From: Neoscytalidium dimidiatum
Taxonomy: Eukaryota > Ascomycota > Dothideomycetes > Botryosphaeriales > Botryosphaeriaceae
Direction of reading: 5' to 3'
NCBI GenBank assembly: GCA_037367355.1
Contig: JAVSCG010000017.1
Coordinates: 1-20,000, forward strand
DNA: 20,000 nucleotides
Under the pieces are notes generated by a model. That model worked only from the letters and a program-made list of their open reading frames with translations, was not told the origin of the DNA and did not search any database. Positions 10,674 to 19,929 of this stretch are shown here, piece by piece. Each line of letters starts with the position of its first letter. The first letter of the stretch is position 1. The translations under genes were made by a program, and so were the position numbers.

Positions 10674-11510
10674 ATGCACTCTCCGATTACGATGGAGAAA
10701 CGCATACATTAATACTGGGGAGGAGGGGAGGCGAAGGGGATGAGATGGAGTGGATAGAGTAAGATCAAGCCTGAGCTTGTTCGGTTACGAAAGAAAACAA
10801 AGCTGGGAGTGGTTTCTGATATCCCTGCTTTCAAGCATCTTGTACTTTACCCGGCAAATTTTTCTTCCTTGTACCTTGCGCATCTCTCTGGCTTGACTTG
10901 CTTGCTCCGATTTCCTTACGGCTTTCTGGTTTTGTCACTGGGCTCTTCTGTCGATAGATGGTGTATTCTCTTCGGCAGGAGGTGTTCAGAGATTGGTTGG
11001 GAGCGGGAGAAAATATCGGCATAGAATTCAGTTGTGTTTCTTATTACACGTTGTGTGCCAATGCCGTGATTGTTGTTCGACGAGTTCCATTGCCTCTATG
11101 CAGGGTCTCGACCGCGAGTCATGGATCCCATAGCCAAACCGTTCGGAGATCTTGGTAATATGTAAGTGATCTCACATTCCTCTCTCACGGGGAATGTTCT
11201 CATTACATGCACCGTAGTTTACTTCTTTACGTCTGCAGCGGTTACCTGTGCTTCAGCGGCTCGTTAAGGACTAGTTTCACGTGATTGGTACGTCACTGGT
11301 CCCGGAAAGGCAACAAGCTCAGCTCGCAGGACGCAAGGACAGATCTCTAGCACAAACACGCCACGACTCCTAAGAAAAATACACATACAAAAAAGGCAGA
11401 CAACACCTTTTTTTTTGTTTCAACTCTTCAATTCCCATCCCACCAGTTCCCCCGATAACAAGACCAACTTCATCGTACGAAGCATTCGCCCAGGCCGAGA
11501 CTCCACCACC
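10674..11510. other. carrier 3' region and promoter of the next gene
   Basis: No gene seen. The left part should be the carrier 3' untranslated region. The right part holds the regulatory cluster at 11277-11296 and a T9 tract near 11410 before the next start codon. Confidence 0.5.
11277..11296. promoter_or_regulatory. composite CACGTG + CCAAT + CRE-like cluster
   Basis: The run CACGTGATTGGTACGTCAC (11278-11296) packs three known fungal binding motifs without spacers: an E-box inside the palindrome TCACGTGA, an inverted CCAAT (ATTGG), and TACGTCA, the reverse of a CRE/bZIP site TGACGTA. It lies about 215 bases upstream of the ATG at 11511, a normal promoter position. Bound factors would be bHLH or bZIP proteins and the HAP complex by motif alone; this is inference. 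Confidence 0.4.
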
Positions 11511-12302
11511 ATGCCTCCAATCCCAATTTACTCGAACGCACCCATCAACCCGCAAACCGCCGGCGCAAAAGCAGACGGCACGACGCCGCAGACCGCCGCG
11601 GGCGCCGCCGACCAACAAAGACAACAACAGCCTCAACCCACGCCCACCCGCACCACCGCCACCACGACGACCGCCGCCTTCGACGACCCTTCCGCCCCTC
11701 CACCGCCCCAACCGGGCGCCGTGCCCGTCCCACCGACCGGGCCCCCCGCGCACGCCAAAACCTCTCCTCCCCACGCGTCGTCGCCGCCGCCTCCCCCGCA
11801 ACCAGGCGCCGCCCCCGTCCCCGCGCCGACGGGCGCCGCGTCGCCGCCCCGCAGCGTCACGAAGACGGTGACGGAGACGGTGACGGTCCCGGGCGGCCCG
11901 CCGCCGCAATTCGGCATCCCGCCACCGGCAACAACAGTGGGAGGCAGCGGCACGCGGTCCACCAGCGTCGACGCAGCGCACCGCGCTGGCGGCCACCGCG
12001 GACCGACGACGATAGACTTCGGCGCCGTGGGAGGTGGCGGAGCGGGAGGGGGAGCGGTGGGAGGAGGTAGGAACGGCGGCAGCAGGGCGCGCGCGGGCAG
12101 CCTGGAGCACCCGCCGGGCTACGTGCAGAGCAATCCGGACGGCACGGCGGCGCAGCGCGCCGCGCTGGAGGACGCGGCGGTGCGGGAGCGGCAGGAGGGC
12201 GGCGTGTGGGGCAGCGTGAGAGGGTTCGCGGGGGCGCTGGGGGAGGGCTTGAAGAAGGCGGATCGGGAGGCTTGGAGGTTGGTTGGTGGGTCGGGGAAGT
12301 GA
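11511..12302 (+). CDS. proline-rich fungal protein with SLEHPPGY motif, function unknown
   Basis: Intronless gene for 263 residues. The ATG at 11511 is chosen because its context (CCACCATGC) is strong and the product then begins MPPIPIYSNAPINPQT, the typical opening of this ascomycete family; an in-frame open stretch upstream has no such support. Residues 15-190 look disordered: Gln/Thr-rich, then two related proline blocks (PPPPQPGAVPVPPTG at 63-77 and PPPPQPGAAPVPAPTG at 94-109), then Gly-rich. SLEHPPGY at 197-204 and GVWGSVRGFAGALGEGL at 231-247, which runs into a likely amphipathic helix to the C-terminus, are the conserved blocks. There is no signal peptide or membrane segment. The function of the family is not known to me. 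The high G+C gives a long open frame on the opposite strand, which I treat as a shadow. Confidence 0.85.
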   Translation: MPPIPIYSNAPINPQTAGAKADGTTPQTAAGAADQQRQQQPQPTPTRTTATTTTAAFDDPSAPPPPQPGAVPVPPTGPPAHAKTSPPHASSPPPPPQPGAAPVPAPTGAASPPRSVTKTVTETVTVPGGPPPQFGIPPPATTVGGSGTRSTSVDAAHRAGGHRGPTTIDFGAVGGGGAGGGAVGGGRNGGSRARAGSLEHPPGYVQSNPDGTAAQRAALEDAAVRERQEGGVWGSVRGFAGALGEGLKKADREAWRLVGGSGK

Positions 12303-12619
12303 GGGCCGTGGGTCGGGAGGGAGAGCGGTTTGGGATTTCTGTGGGGTTAGGGACTCTTTTGTGTGAATTTGTGGGAAACGTTTAGGGATGGGCTGGTATA
12401 CTTTGGATGGAAATATGGGCTCCTTGTCTTTCATGCAAGGATGGCATTGATTGGGGGTAGGGGAGAGCTGTATGATATACCTTGCAGACAGTTATTCCTG
12501 CTGTGATTTCCTTGATGATGTCCATGGGCTTTTCTCGGCCATTTCGTGCTGTGTTTCTTGAGATTCTCGTCTCGACAAGACGAACGGATGTCGCTACTAA
12601 GACAAAAAGAGGAACTGTG

Positions 12620-12958
12620 ATGTCATTGTGGAAGGCCGATCGTCTCTTCTTATTCCCTTGTAGAACTCTACGGTTCCCTAGCCCTCCGGTGCCTGATGTT
12701 CGTGCTGCACTGCTACGATCGGCTTGCAGCACGGGAGACACCATACACTTGTACAGTACATGCATGAGGCTACAACATCGGCATCGCCTCCACGCGCCCT
12801 CACCCAGAGCAGAAGACGATCTGCTCACCAAGGAATCGACACAAAAGTTTGATACAAATAACCCCGCGGACAACCATGACATAGAAGCGCAAAACCGGTA
12901 TGCCGCATTCCTAGAGAACGAATCGGCAGCAGAACGCCGCGGTCCGAAACCCCGATAG
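12620..12958 (+). CDS. candidate small protein, possibly mitochondrial
   Basis: An open frame of 112 residues from ATG 12620. A shorter start at 12764 gives 64 residues. The N-terminal half is rich in Arg, Leu and Ser with few acidic residues, like a mitochondrial presequence. The C-terminal half (EDDLLTKESTQKFDTNNPAD, then HDIEAQNRYAAFLENESAAE) is hydrophilic and looks like real coding sequence, of a kind seen in small fungal mitochondrial proteins. I cannot name a family. An opposite-strand frame of 280 codons covers the same bases but has Cys/Arg/Ser-rich, shadow-like composition. A TGTACAG acceptor-like site at 12750-12756 leaves room for an unseen upstream exon. Confidence 0.35.
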   Translation: MSLWKADRLFLFPCRTLRFPSPPVPDVRAALLRSACSTGDTIHLYSTCMRLQHRHRLHAPSPRAEDDLLTKESTQKFDTNNPADNHDIEAQNRYAAFLENESAAERRGPKPR

Positions 12959-13782
12959 GGTCTGCATGGCGCGGGATTGAACGCCGCCGCGTTGGAAGTT
13001 GCGACGCGGGCGGCTCGTCTAGGTAACACACGTAACCAAGTATACGTACACCTCTCGAGCGTGAGGCAGGGCGGGGAAAGTGGGCTTTGAGCAAAAAAAA
13101 AAACGTCAACGCTTCGTAGTATGATGGCTTGTGATTCGTTCGGGTTGCATGTCCGTAAGCCCGCCGGTGGTCCTTCCGAGGGGACGGACGATCGCGAATG
13201 GTGAGCAGGCAAACTTGAATCCATATATCATGATCACGATGGATGTTATGTCGCAGATCCATCCGCATGCATGCTTGTAAATCTTATGTATTGACGACAG
13301 AATAGAGTATCCAGACCACTATTAATCTACGTCATTCCTTGTTGGAAGAAAGCCCGCCTCCGGCCAGCAGAGTTTCGTGGTATAGTAAAGGCCCGGGGGA
13401 AGTGGCCAGACTATTGCCACCGAGAGGGCTGCAAATGAGCAGAGAAGAAAGCTGACGCTGAGACGACCTTGTGTCATTCCCAACCCGACGTCCGTTCAAT
13501 CATTCACTATTCCCATCGAAAGAAACCGTAACTGTCCGTAATTTTCAAGTAAGCAAAGAAGCAGAAACAGGCTACTTGTTTGAGGCGCTTTACCGAATCA
13601 AGCTCGCTAGAAGACTGGGAAATATTTGTACAAGAAGGTAAGGGTTAGGAGAAGGATGTCACAGTGGCCTTTTCACATGACAACCGTCGACAACAGTAAC
13701 GAAGGCGTTATGGAGGACGAACAGGAACCTAAAGAGCGTCTCCCACGGTACGCTGTTGCTGCTTGGGACAGAAACCGTTTGC
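12959..13782. other. intergenic, shared 3' side
   Basis: No supported gene. It lies between the candidate small gene and the convergent GTPase gene and should contain the GTPase 3' untranslated region at its right end. An A11 tract at 13093-13103 is the only simple repeat I noted. Confidence 0.45.
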
Positions 13783-16700
13783 TTAGATATTCGTATCCAG
13801 AGACTGAAGGGCCGCATCCTCTGCGATGAGAGCACCCGAGTTCGTCTGCGAAATAACTTTCCCCGGAGTCGAGTTTTCCTTCTCATCAGATCCAGATCCA
13901 AGGAGTGTATTGTCTGTCTCCCAATGACTCTCGTGGCCTCTCTTCTCAGTCTCTGAGCTGTGGGCGGTAGGTGACGTTCTCGGCTCCGTTTTATCATCTT
14001 CTGGCTCCACAGTGTGCTCCGCTTGAACATTTTTCTCCGCACTGTGCTCTTCCGCGCCTTCAACGAGGCGACGGAAGACTTGTTCCCCACTTTCCAGAAT
14101 ACTGGCAACAACACATTTGAGATCGGTTCCAGCCTGGGATTCAGACACTCCTACAGTTCCTATGTTCCCCAGAATAGACAGGTAGTCCTTCCTGACAATG
14201 TCGTGAATGCCTAGGGCACGGCTTGCCAATTCTGCCTTGATCCTCTGGGACAGCTGATCGAGGCGTACTCTGACCGCATCACATGCTGCTTGGAACATCT
14301 TGTCACGGTTTGCGGAGATGTGTGAAGCCATGTGGTCTTTCATACGTTTGTAGGAGCCGGGTCCACGTTCAGCAGAACATAGTTCGTATGCGTGCTCCAT
14401 TGCAGCGGCGATGGTAGGCGTGAACTCTCGGTTAACTTCGCGCTGGAAATCCGTCATCATCTCCTTGATAGTCTGGACCTGCACCTCCAGGAATGGCTCA
14501 TAGTTGCTCAGCTGACGGCTGAGCGTTGTAATAGCGGCGATGCTCGCACCAAAATTGTGCGCCCTTCCTATGACCGTATCGTGGAATTTCCTCAACACCT
14601 CGAAAGCCTTCGTCTTGAAGCCGTCTAGCTGGCCTGGAAGTATGCGTTGGAAAGTCCTCTCCCAGCCGGTTGTTAGTTGCTTGATCATTGGCTCGGCCAG
14701 TTCTCCATTGAAATCGTGCGGACCTGCTGCGCCTGAGAACGCCCCGTTCCTGACAACGGTGGCTCGATACGTCGCGAAGTACAAACCTCCTTCGTTCCTC
14801 TGCTTGCCCCACTTCTCGGAAGTGGGAATGCTGGCATCTGATGCGTTCTTAATGGCCCTATCGTACTTATCGTAAATGTTTTCGGTGACGCCATCAGTGA
14901 TACCAGCAAGAGTGTCATCAACAACTTTGCTGAGGCCCTGTGACGGAGTCTTTGTTAACATAAGTGAATTTGACACCGGGCTACTAAGGCCATATCGCTA
15001 AGCTTAAAACTTACCTTATGAAGCTCCACCAGCTTTTGCTCTAGAAATTGCACTTCTCTCTGCTGCTGGCCCACAGTAAGCTGAGAGCCACTAGTACCAT
15101 TCGATGCCCACAAGGTTAAAGAATTCAGGAGCTGGGAAAGGTTATTTAGGAACTTTCGACTGCTCGTAGCACGAACGGCCTCTGTCAGTTTCTTGCAATG
15201 GTCCTGAAGCTGCGGCATTTCCGTCTCATAGGCATCCTTGAAGCCTGGCACGGCCTTATCTCTCTTGAGTCGGCCACTCAACCCTTGAAATGCTCTGGAG
15301 CTGATGCAAAACACCGTGAGCGATCTGGCCACTTCGTCATAGTCGCGAAGTTCTTTATCAGGATCGAAATTCTCTTCATCCTCTTCCAGAGCCGCCTCTT
15401 GGTCAAGCTCTTTGATGCCAGCTGCGAAATCCTGTTGAATAGCTCCCCTTGAATAGTCGTTTCGGCCTTTGATGCACAGAGAGCTAATCTCATGGTCTAT
15501 GGCTGCAAGTTTCTGATTCAGATCCTTGAGCTCTTTTCTCAAGTCTTTGGCTTGCTGGTCAAGCTTGCTGCGTTCTCCCTTCGCATTCTTCTTCTGAGCT
15601 CGGATCTCCTGTTTCTTGGTCTCGACTTCCTCAGAGCTGAGCGGATATCGATTTTGCAAGCCACCCGAGTCCTCGTCTTCCGGCTCTGATCCACCTGCTT
15701 CAGAGCTGTTTTCGATGAAATCGTCATCTGCATCTTCTGTGCGACGCCTCTTCTGCGAGTGGGACGTGGCCGACGGTCTCTTCCGCTTCTTGTCTGATGG
15801 AGCATAGACCGTCTTCCCATCGGCAAGGTCATCCCCCAGTTTCTCCCAGACATCCATTTGCTCGTCGCAGTCATCAATGATGCCGACAAAGACGTCCTTG
15901 GCATCGGTACATTCGCTAATTTTCTCTTTCAGATCCTTGATACGGTTCCTTATCTCATCTGATTCCTGCCAGGACTTCTCGGCAACTTCGTAGAGATTGA
16001 GGCTCTGGACAGCCTCTCGAATCGAGATGTCATCTGTCTTCGAGCAGATAAACGTGACATTGTTGTACGTGCCATCCAATTTAAGCTGTCTTTTAAAGGA
16101 ATCTCCCAGTAGCGTTTTAGCAGCCTTATCATCGACCGCGCGTGTGATAGGAGCTACGATCCAGAGACCTGTGCATTGCTTCATGTACCCGTCAGCAACA
16201 GCAGCACGTGCTGCGTTGGAGTCGTGGACGCCAGGGAGGTCAACAAGCACGGCGCCGGTCGACAGCGCCTTAGCTTTGGTGTAGATCTTGACCACCTTGA
16301 TAAGTGGCCAGTACTCCATCCTCCTGATTTCATCCTTCTTTGGGCGGCCGGTCGCCTTTTCTTGGCTGTCCACGTAAGTCTGCAATTTCTCGTGGAACTT
16401 AAGGCTATCGGCATCCGTGATGTGCTTGGTTGTCCCAAGTAGTTTGTTTACAGCTGAATCGCGCATAAGAGGTTCCAGACCTCCATCAGCGAATTGTTCC
16501 TTCGTCTTATTCGGGTAGACGGCTCGAATCTTAGCGAAGGCGACGCCGGCTTCACTATCAGGGTTGCTGGCTTCTTTACAGATCTTTCCACTACCGTCCA
16601 AAAGGTCGCTGAAGAGAGTCTCGAGCTCTCTATGCCAGTCTTCGGGCTTTATGAACTCGATGTCAGCTTGATATCGACTTTGCTCATCTTCGCTTTCGTT

Positions 16701-18122
16701 ATAGGATAATTCTGTCACTACAGCCGTGCAGGCGCGCATGCAATTGGTTGGGACCAGGCATTCCTCTTCAAGTAGAGCATTGATCACGCTGCTTTTACCG
16801 GCTCCAGTGTTCCCGACGACGCCAATCACGGTACGGCTACGAATAGCGTCCTTCTTTAGTTCCTCGATTGACTGTAGCCATTGTCCGGCATCTTTATTCC
16901 CAGAATCTTCTTCCAGGGATGTCTGAAGTTTCTTGAGGAGATCCATAGCTTTCTCGACACCCTTCTCGAGCTTTTCAGGATTCGTTTCGGACGATAGTTG
17001 CTGCAAGAAGGGATTCTGCGGCTCGGCTTTGATATTCTTGGACGGAGCGGGAGACACTCGTTGTTCCTCCAAGTTGAATCTGTCCAAGGATGTCGCCGGC
17101 GGAGTAAATTTAGTTAGTGCAGAGAAACCTGGACGTCCAGTATCCACTAGGCCTATTCCTGCTTGGAGTGGACGATCGGACATATTGCCATTGCCTTGGA
17201 CTGAAGACGATGGTGTTCTATCAAGGGTTTGAGTAACATGATGGTGCAACCAAGGATACTGACTGCTTTGCACAGAGTTGATAGCGTTCATGATCCTCGG
17301 GTCGTTGGCATACGAAGAGCTGTGTTGCGTTTGCTGTGGGGAAAAGACGGGTGCGGTCCCTGATGTTCCTGGATGAGCTGGAATGGACGAGGGCTGCGGA
17401 TGAGCAGGTTGCGATGGGGTGGGCCGTGATGCTGTAGGCTGCGATGGGTAAGTCCAGCTGGCAGTGTTGGCTTGCTGAGGGTTTTGCAATTCTCGTGCTG
17501 TCGTAGATGGAACATTTAGGGTGCCCGGTTCCTGAAAAGGCCTCTGAGAGGGATTGCCGTTGCTCGCATATATCCCACGGCTAGGCAGCGATATTCTTTC
17601 CGAGGGCATCTGAAGCTTATTTTCAGGCATTGCCGACGGTACATTGTGAAGGTTTACCTGAGATGGCTCAGGCTTGATCATCGGAGGGGGGGAGTTAGCA
17701 GAAACTGTTGAGTTCTGCTTAGGACTTGATGAAGCACGAGCAGACGGCCGGACAGGAAGCAGTACGATCAGCTTATCGTCACTACAACAAGAGCCATTAG
17801 CGCTGCAATGTCCAAAAGCTATCTAAGTCACCCACTATTTGTTGAGTTCGGTCATGCGATCTGTGCCTTTCGTCGGGGTTGGTCCAAGCTGGAGACTAAA
17901 GTCCCCAGGTTTTCGCTCGTGGTACGCGTCGTGGATCGCTTCGATAGTAGTCTTGCCATTGCCTTTTACCCATAAGAAATCTATTTGCTCGGCAACATCG
18001 GAAGGATCACGGTCCTCAAACAAGACGGCTATCCAGAACCGCGTTGGCTTCAATTGCTCTTGGGGCTTGACGCTCTTTGCGCGTTGCCGCAAAGCTTCGT
18101 AACTCGCCGTTGTAATCACCAT
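13783..18122 (-). CDS. large nuclear-type dynamin-like GTPase (SLIP-GC/NUGGC-like)
   Basis: Three exons on the minus strand: 18122-17836, 17781-15015 and 14937-13783, giving 1402 residues. Introns are 54 and 77 bases. Phases agree, and the first junction turns a TAG into Tyr96. Residues 28-105 look ubiquitin-like (RFWIAVLFED, a helix near TTIEAIHDAYHE, FSLQLGPT, DDKLIVLLP). Residues 106-340 are Pro/Ser/Gln-rich and probably disordered. The GTPase core has G1 GNTGAGKSS (419-427), a G2-region Thr in ACTAVVTE (446-453), G3 DLPG (610-613) and G4 SKTD (676-679). A bipartite basic cluster (KKRKRP and KRRR, 760-776) suggests nuclear import, followed by an acidic stretch and a coiled coil (about 815-865). 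VFCISSRAF (919-927) and GGLYFATYRA with GPHDFN mark the helical C-terminal part seen in fungal relatives. From about 1313 the tail is acidic and disordered. By family it should bind and hydrolyse GTP; its cellular role is unknown. The start context CAAAATGG is good. Confidence 0.92.
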
Positions 18123-19068
18123 TTTGATGGGTAGTCGTAGCGTGACGGGTTGAACCGATGACAGTGACTTGTAGAAAAGCTTGGTGGAACAAGGGTCCTA
18201 GACCTTAGCGGCGAAAAGGTGGTGGAACATTTCTTAGTCGGTACCGTAGGAGTACAAGCGTCGAGTGGATCACACGAGGACCGAGGCTAATGCAGACTTC
18301 AATCTCTCGGTGGATGAGGTTGAAAGGATGTATCGAGCCTTGAGCGGTGTTTGAGAGCTAGCGCAAGCGTCGCTGTAGGAGCTGTTGACATGGAGTTGTT
18401 GGTACGGCGTTGCGATGTTGCGGCGTAGCTGCGCTGCGGCACGGCAGCGCTAGGCGCGTCCAGTCGTGATAGACAAAAACGCGCTAGAGCATGGATCACG
18501 TGTTAGCCATAAACCGGGGCTGTATTACACTGCTCGCAGGTCACCACGAGACAAAAGCGCGTTGACAGAAAGATCTTGCTCCCCGCCTACCCTTCCGACA
18601 ACAGATGCGACCGAGTGCGCTAGCAATCCGTTGGTCTAGTTGTACCTTGAGCAATGCATTTGTAGGAGTATTCAAGAAGTTTACATTTGCTCCACAAGAC
18701 CGCTGTTGTTTGAAGTTTTCAGTCGCAAACCTTGGCATAGGTGCTCGCAGAAGACACTTCCGCTCCGCAGGTTGTGTCCTCACTGTCCATTTAGTGGAAT
18801 ACGTAATTACAGTCTCACGGAGTCAAAGCGGTCATATGCATTTTCACATGTCTGACTATCTAACCTACATATTCAAAGTCAACCACGTCATCGATCCTTA
18901 GTTGAGATGGCGACCTCGGCCTAGGCCTACGCCCACGGTATGGAACAATACTATTTTAAGACCACATCCCCTATGTGAGAAGTTATATGCAATCTTTTAC
19001 TCACGTGTATACTTCGCTGTCTCCGCCTACTTGAGCAATCCCAGTTCAGTCGTCCTCAATCCATAGCA
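18123..19068. promoter_or_regulatory. divergent promoter region
   Basis: About 950 bases separate the GTPase start (minus) from the next plus-strand start. CACGTG occurs at 18497-18502 and at 19002-19007, the latter 62 bases before the ATG at 19069. A CCCCT (stress-response-element-like) is near 18968-18972. On the minus strand a 66-codon frame (18499-18299) ends 176 bases before the GTPase ATG and could be an upstream open frame. Other open frames here look random. Confidence 0.4.
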
Positions 19069-19410
19069 ATGGCACCGCCATCTCTCTCTAAGCAGCAGAG
19101 ACAATCTCCTCTCCGTCAATTGGCTTCAGAGAAGCTCCATGGCCAAGGAAGCAATCCTTCACAGCTGGGCGACCCAGTTTCCTTGAAAGCCGAGACTTCG
19201 AATACATCTCCCACAGACCAAGACCTCGGGGCGCGCGGAAACTCCTCCAACGCGGCGGCAGCGCCATTCTCCTTAAGCGAGGCCGCCAAACGTACGATGC
19301 TTGGCGATCCGGTGAGCCTGAAAGCAGAAACAGCGGAGAAAGACCCAGTCGATCATGACAACGGGCCATCCGGACAGATTGGAGTTTTGCAGAAGAGGTC
19401 GAAGCTCTAG
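19069..19410 (+). CDS. small fungal protein with duplicated LGDPVSLKAET motif
   Basis: Intronless gene for 113 residues, hydrophilic and probably disordered, without signal peptide or membrane segment. The motif LGDPVSLKAET is present twice, at residues 33-43 and 78-88, in longer similar units (ending TSNTSPTDQDLG and TAEKDPVDHDNG). The protein ends in a basic LQKRSKL. I recognise the GDPVSLKAET pattern as one seen in small hypothetical proteins of ascomycetes, but know no function. The ATG at 19069 is the first in frame and follows a CACGTG and a CCCCT box, so stress-linked expression is possible; that is inference. Confidence 0.85.
   Translation: MAPPSLSKQQRQSPLRQLASEKLHGQGSNPSQLGDPVSLKAETSNTSPTDQDLGARGNSSNAAAAPFSLSEAAKRTMLGDPVSLKAETAEKDPVDHDNGPSGQIGVLQKRSKL
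19165..19197 (+). repeat. motif copy 1 encoding LGDPVSLKAET
   Basis: First of two copies of an 11-residue motif. The residues are identical to copy 2, but nine of the eleven codons differ. Confidence 0.9.
19300..19332 (+). repeat. motif copy 2 encoding LGDPVSLKAET
   Basis: Second copy, 45 residues after the first. Only the Gly and Lys codons match copy 1; all residues match. Confidence 0.9.
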
Positions 19411-19856
19411 AGTCAAATCAGCACGAGCAAATGCTCGAACGAGCTTGGTAGCTGTCTTCTCTTGTTTTGTCCATCAGGCTTGATTTTAGTGGATATCGAA
19501 TATAGTATGGTATTCACAAGCAATTTTCCGCTTCAGATCGCGTTAGGAGAGCACGGGAGCGCGCATCCCTAAACATGGTCTCACGACAATTCCAGCTCGA
19601 AACAACGGGCCTAAAAGCGCTTCTTGAGACCGCCTAATTATGGCGTGGAGTGCGTTGCTAGCTTCTAGGCGAAGTTTCCACACGCCCGCATTTTTGCGTA
19701 TTACCGTATTCGTGTCGATCGGAGTCAAAACGCGGGTCTGGAAGCGAACTTTGCAGTGTAAGCGCATGCAAGACGAGAAAGGGACACGAGTAAATGCTAG
19801 GAGACGCGTGTTAATAGAGATCTAGTCCCTGAAATCGGCTTGGCATAACGGAGCGG
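19411..19856. other. intergenic, 3' side of the repeat protein
   Basis: No supported gene. It should hold the 3' untranslated region of the 113-residue protein. The remaining open frames are short and random in composition. Confidence 0.4.
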
Positions 19857-19929
19857 TCACAAGGATTTGTCCGTAGCTACGCCCTGGGAAATAAATGGGT
19901 GCAGGTCGTAGTTCTGCGCCGCCATCCAG
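19857..19929 (-). other. possible last exon of a gene extending past the right edge
   Basis: On the minus strand CTGAC (19950-19946) is followed after a short pyrimidine-containing stretch by TTATCGCAG, a good branch-site and acceptor pair. The exon would start at 19929, read AAQNYDLHPFISQG and a few more residues, and stop at a TGA at 19859-19857. A rival reading without splicing stays open from the window edge to a TAG at 19824-19822. Either way, part of a minus-strand gene may lie here; the rest is outside the window. Confidence 0.28.

Noticed and set aside
9693..10709. 338-codon open frame on the minus strand opposite the carrier
   Set aside because: It is antisense to a certain, highly codon-biased gene. 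The strong preference for C- and T-ending codons removes stops from this opposite frame, and its Thr/Gly/Asp/Val-rich product has no domain.
11370..12434. 354-codon minus-strand frame opposite the SLEHPPGY protein
   Set aside because: The Arg/Ala/Gly-rich product is typical of the complement of a GC-rich proline-coding gene; the plus strand has the recognised family blocks.
12382..13224. 280-codon minus-strand frame
   Set aside because: Composition is Cys/Arg/Ser-rich and irregular without motifs. The overlapping plus-strand frame looks more like coding sequence, though neither is certain.
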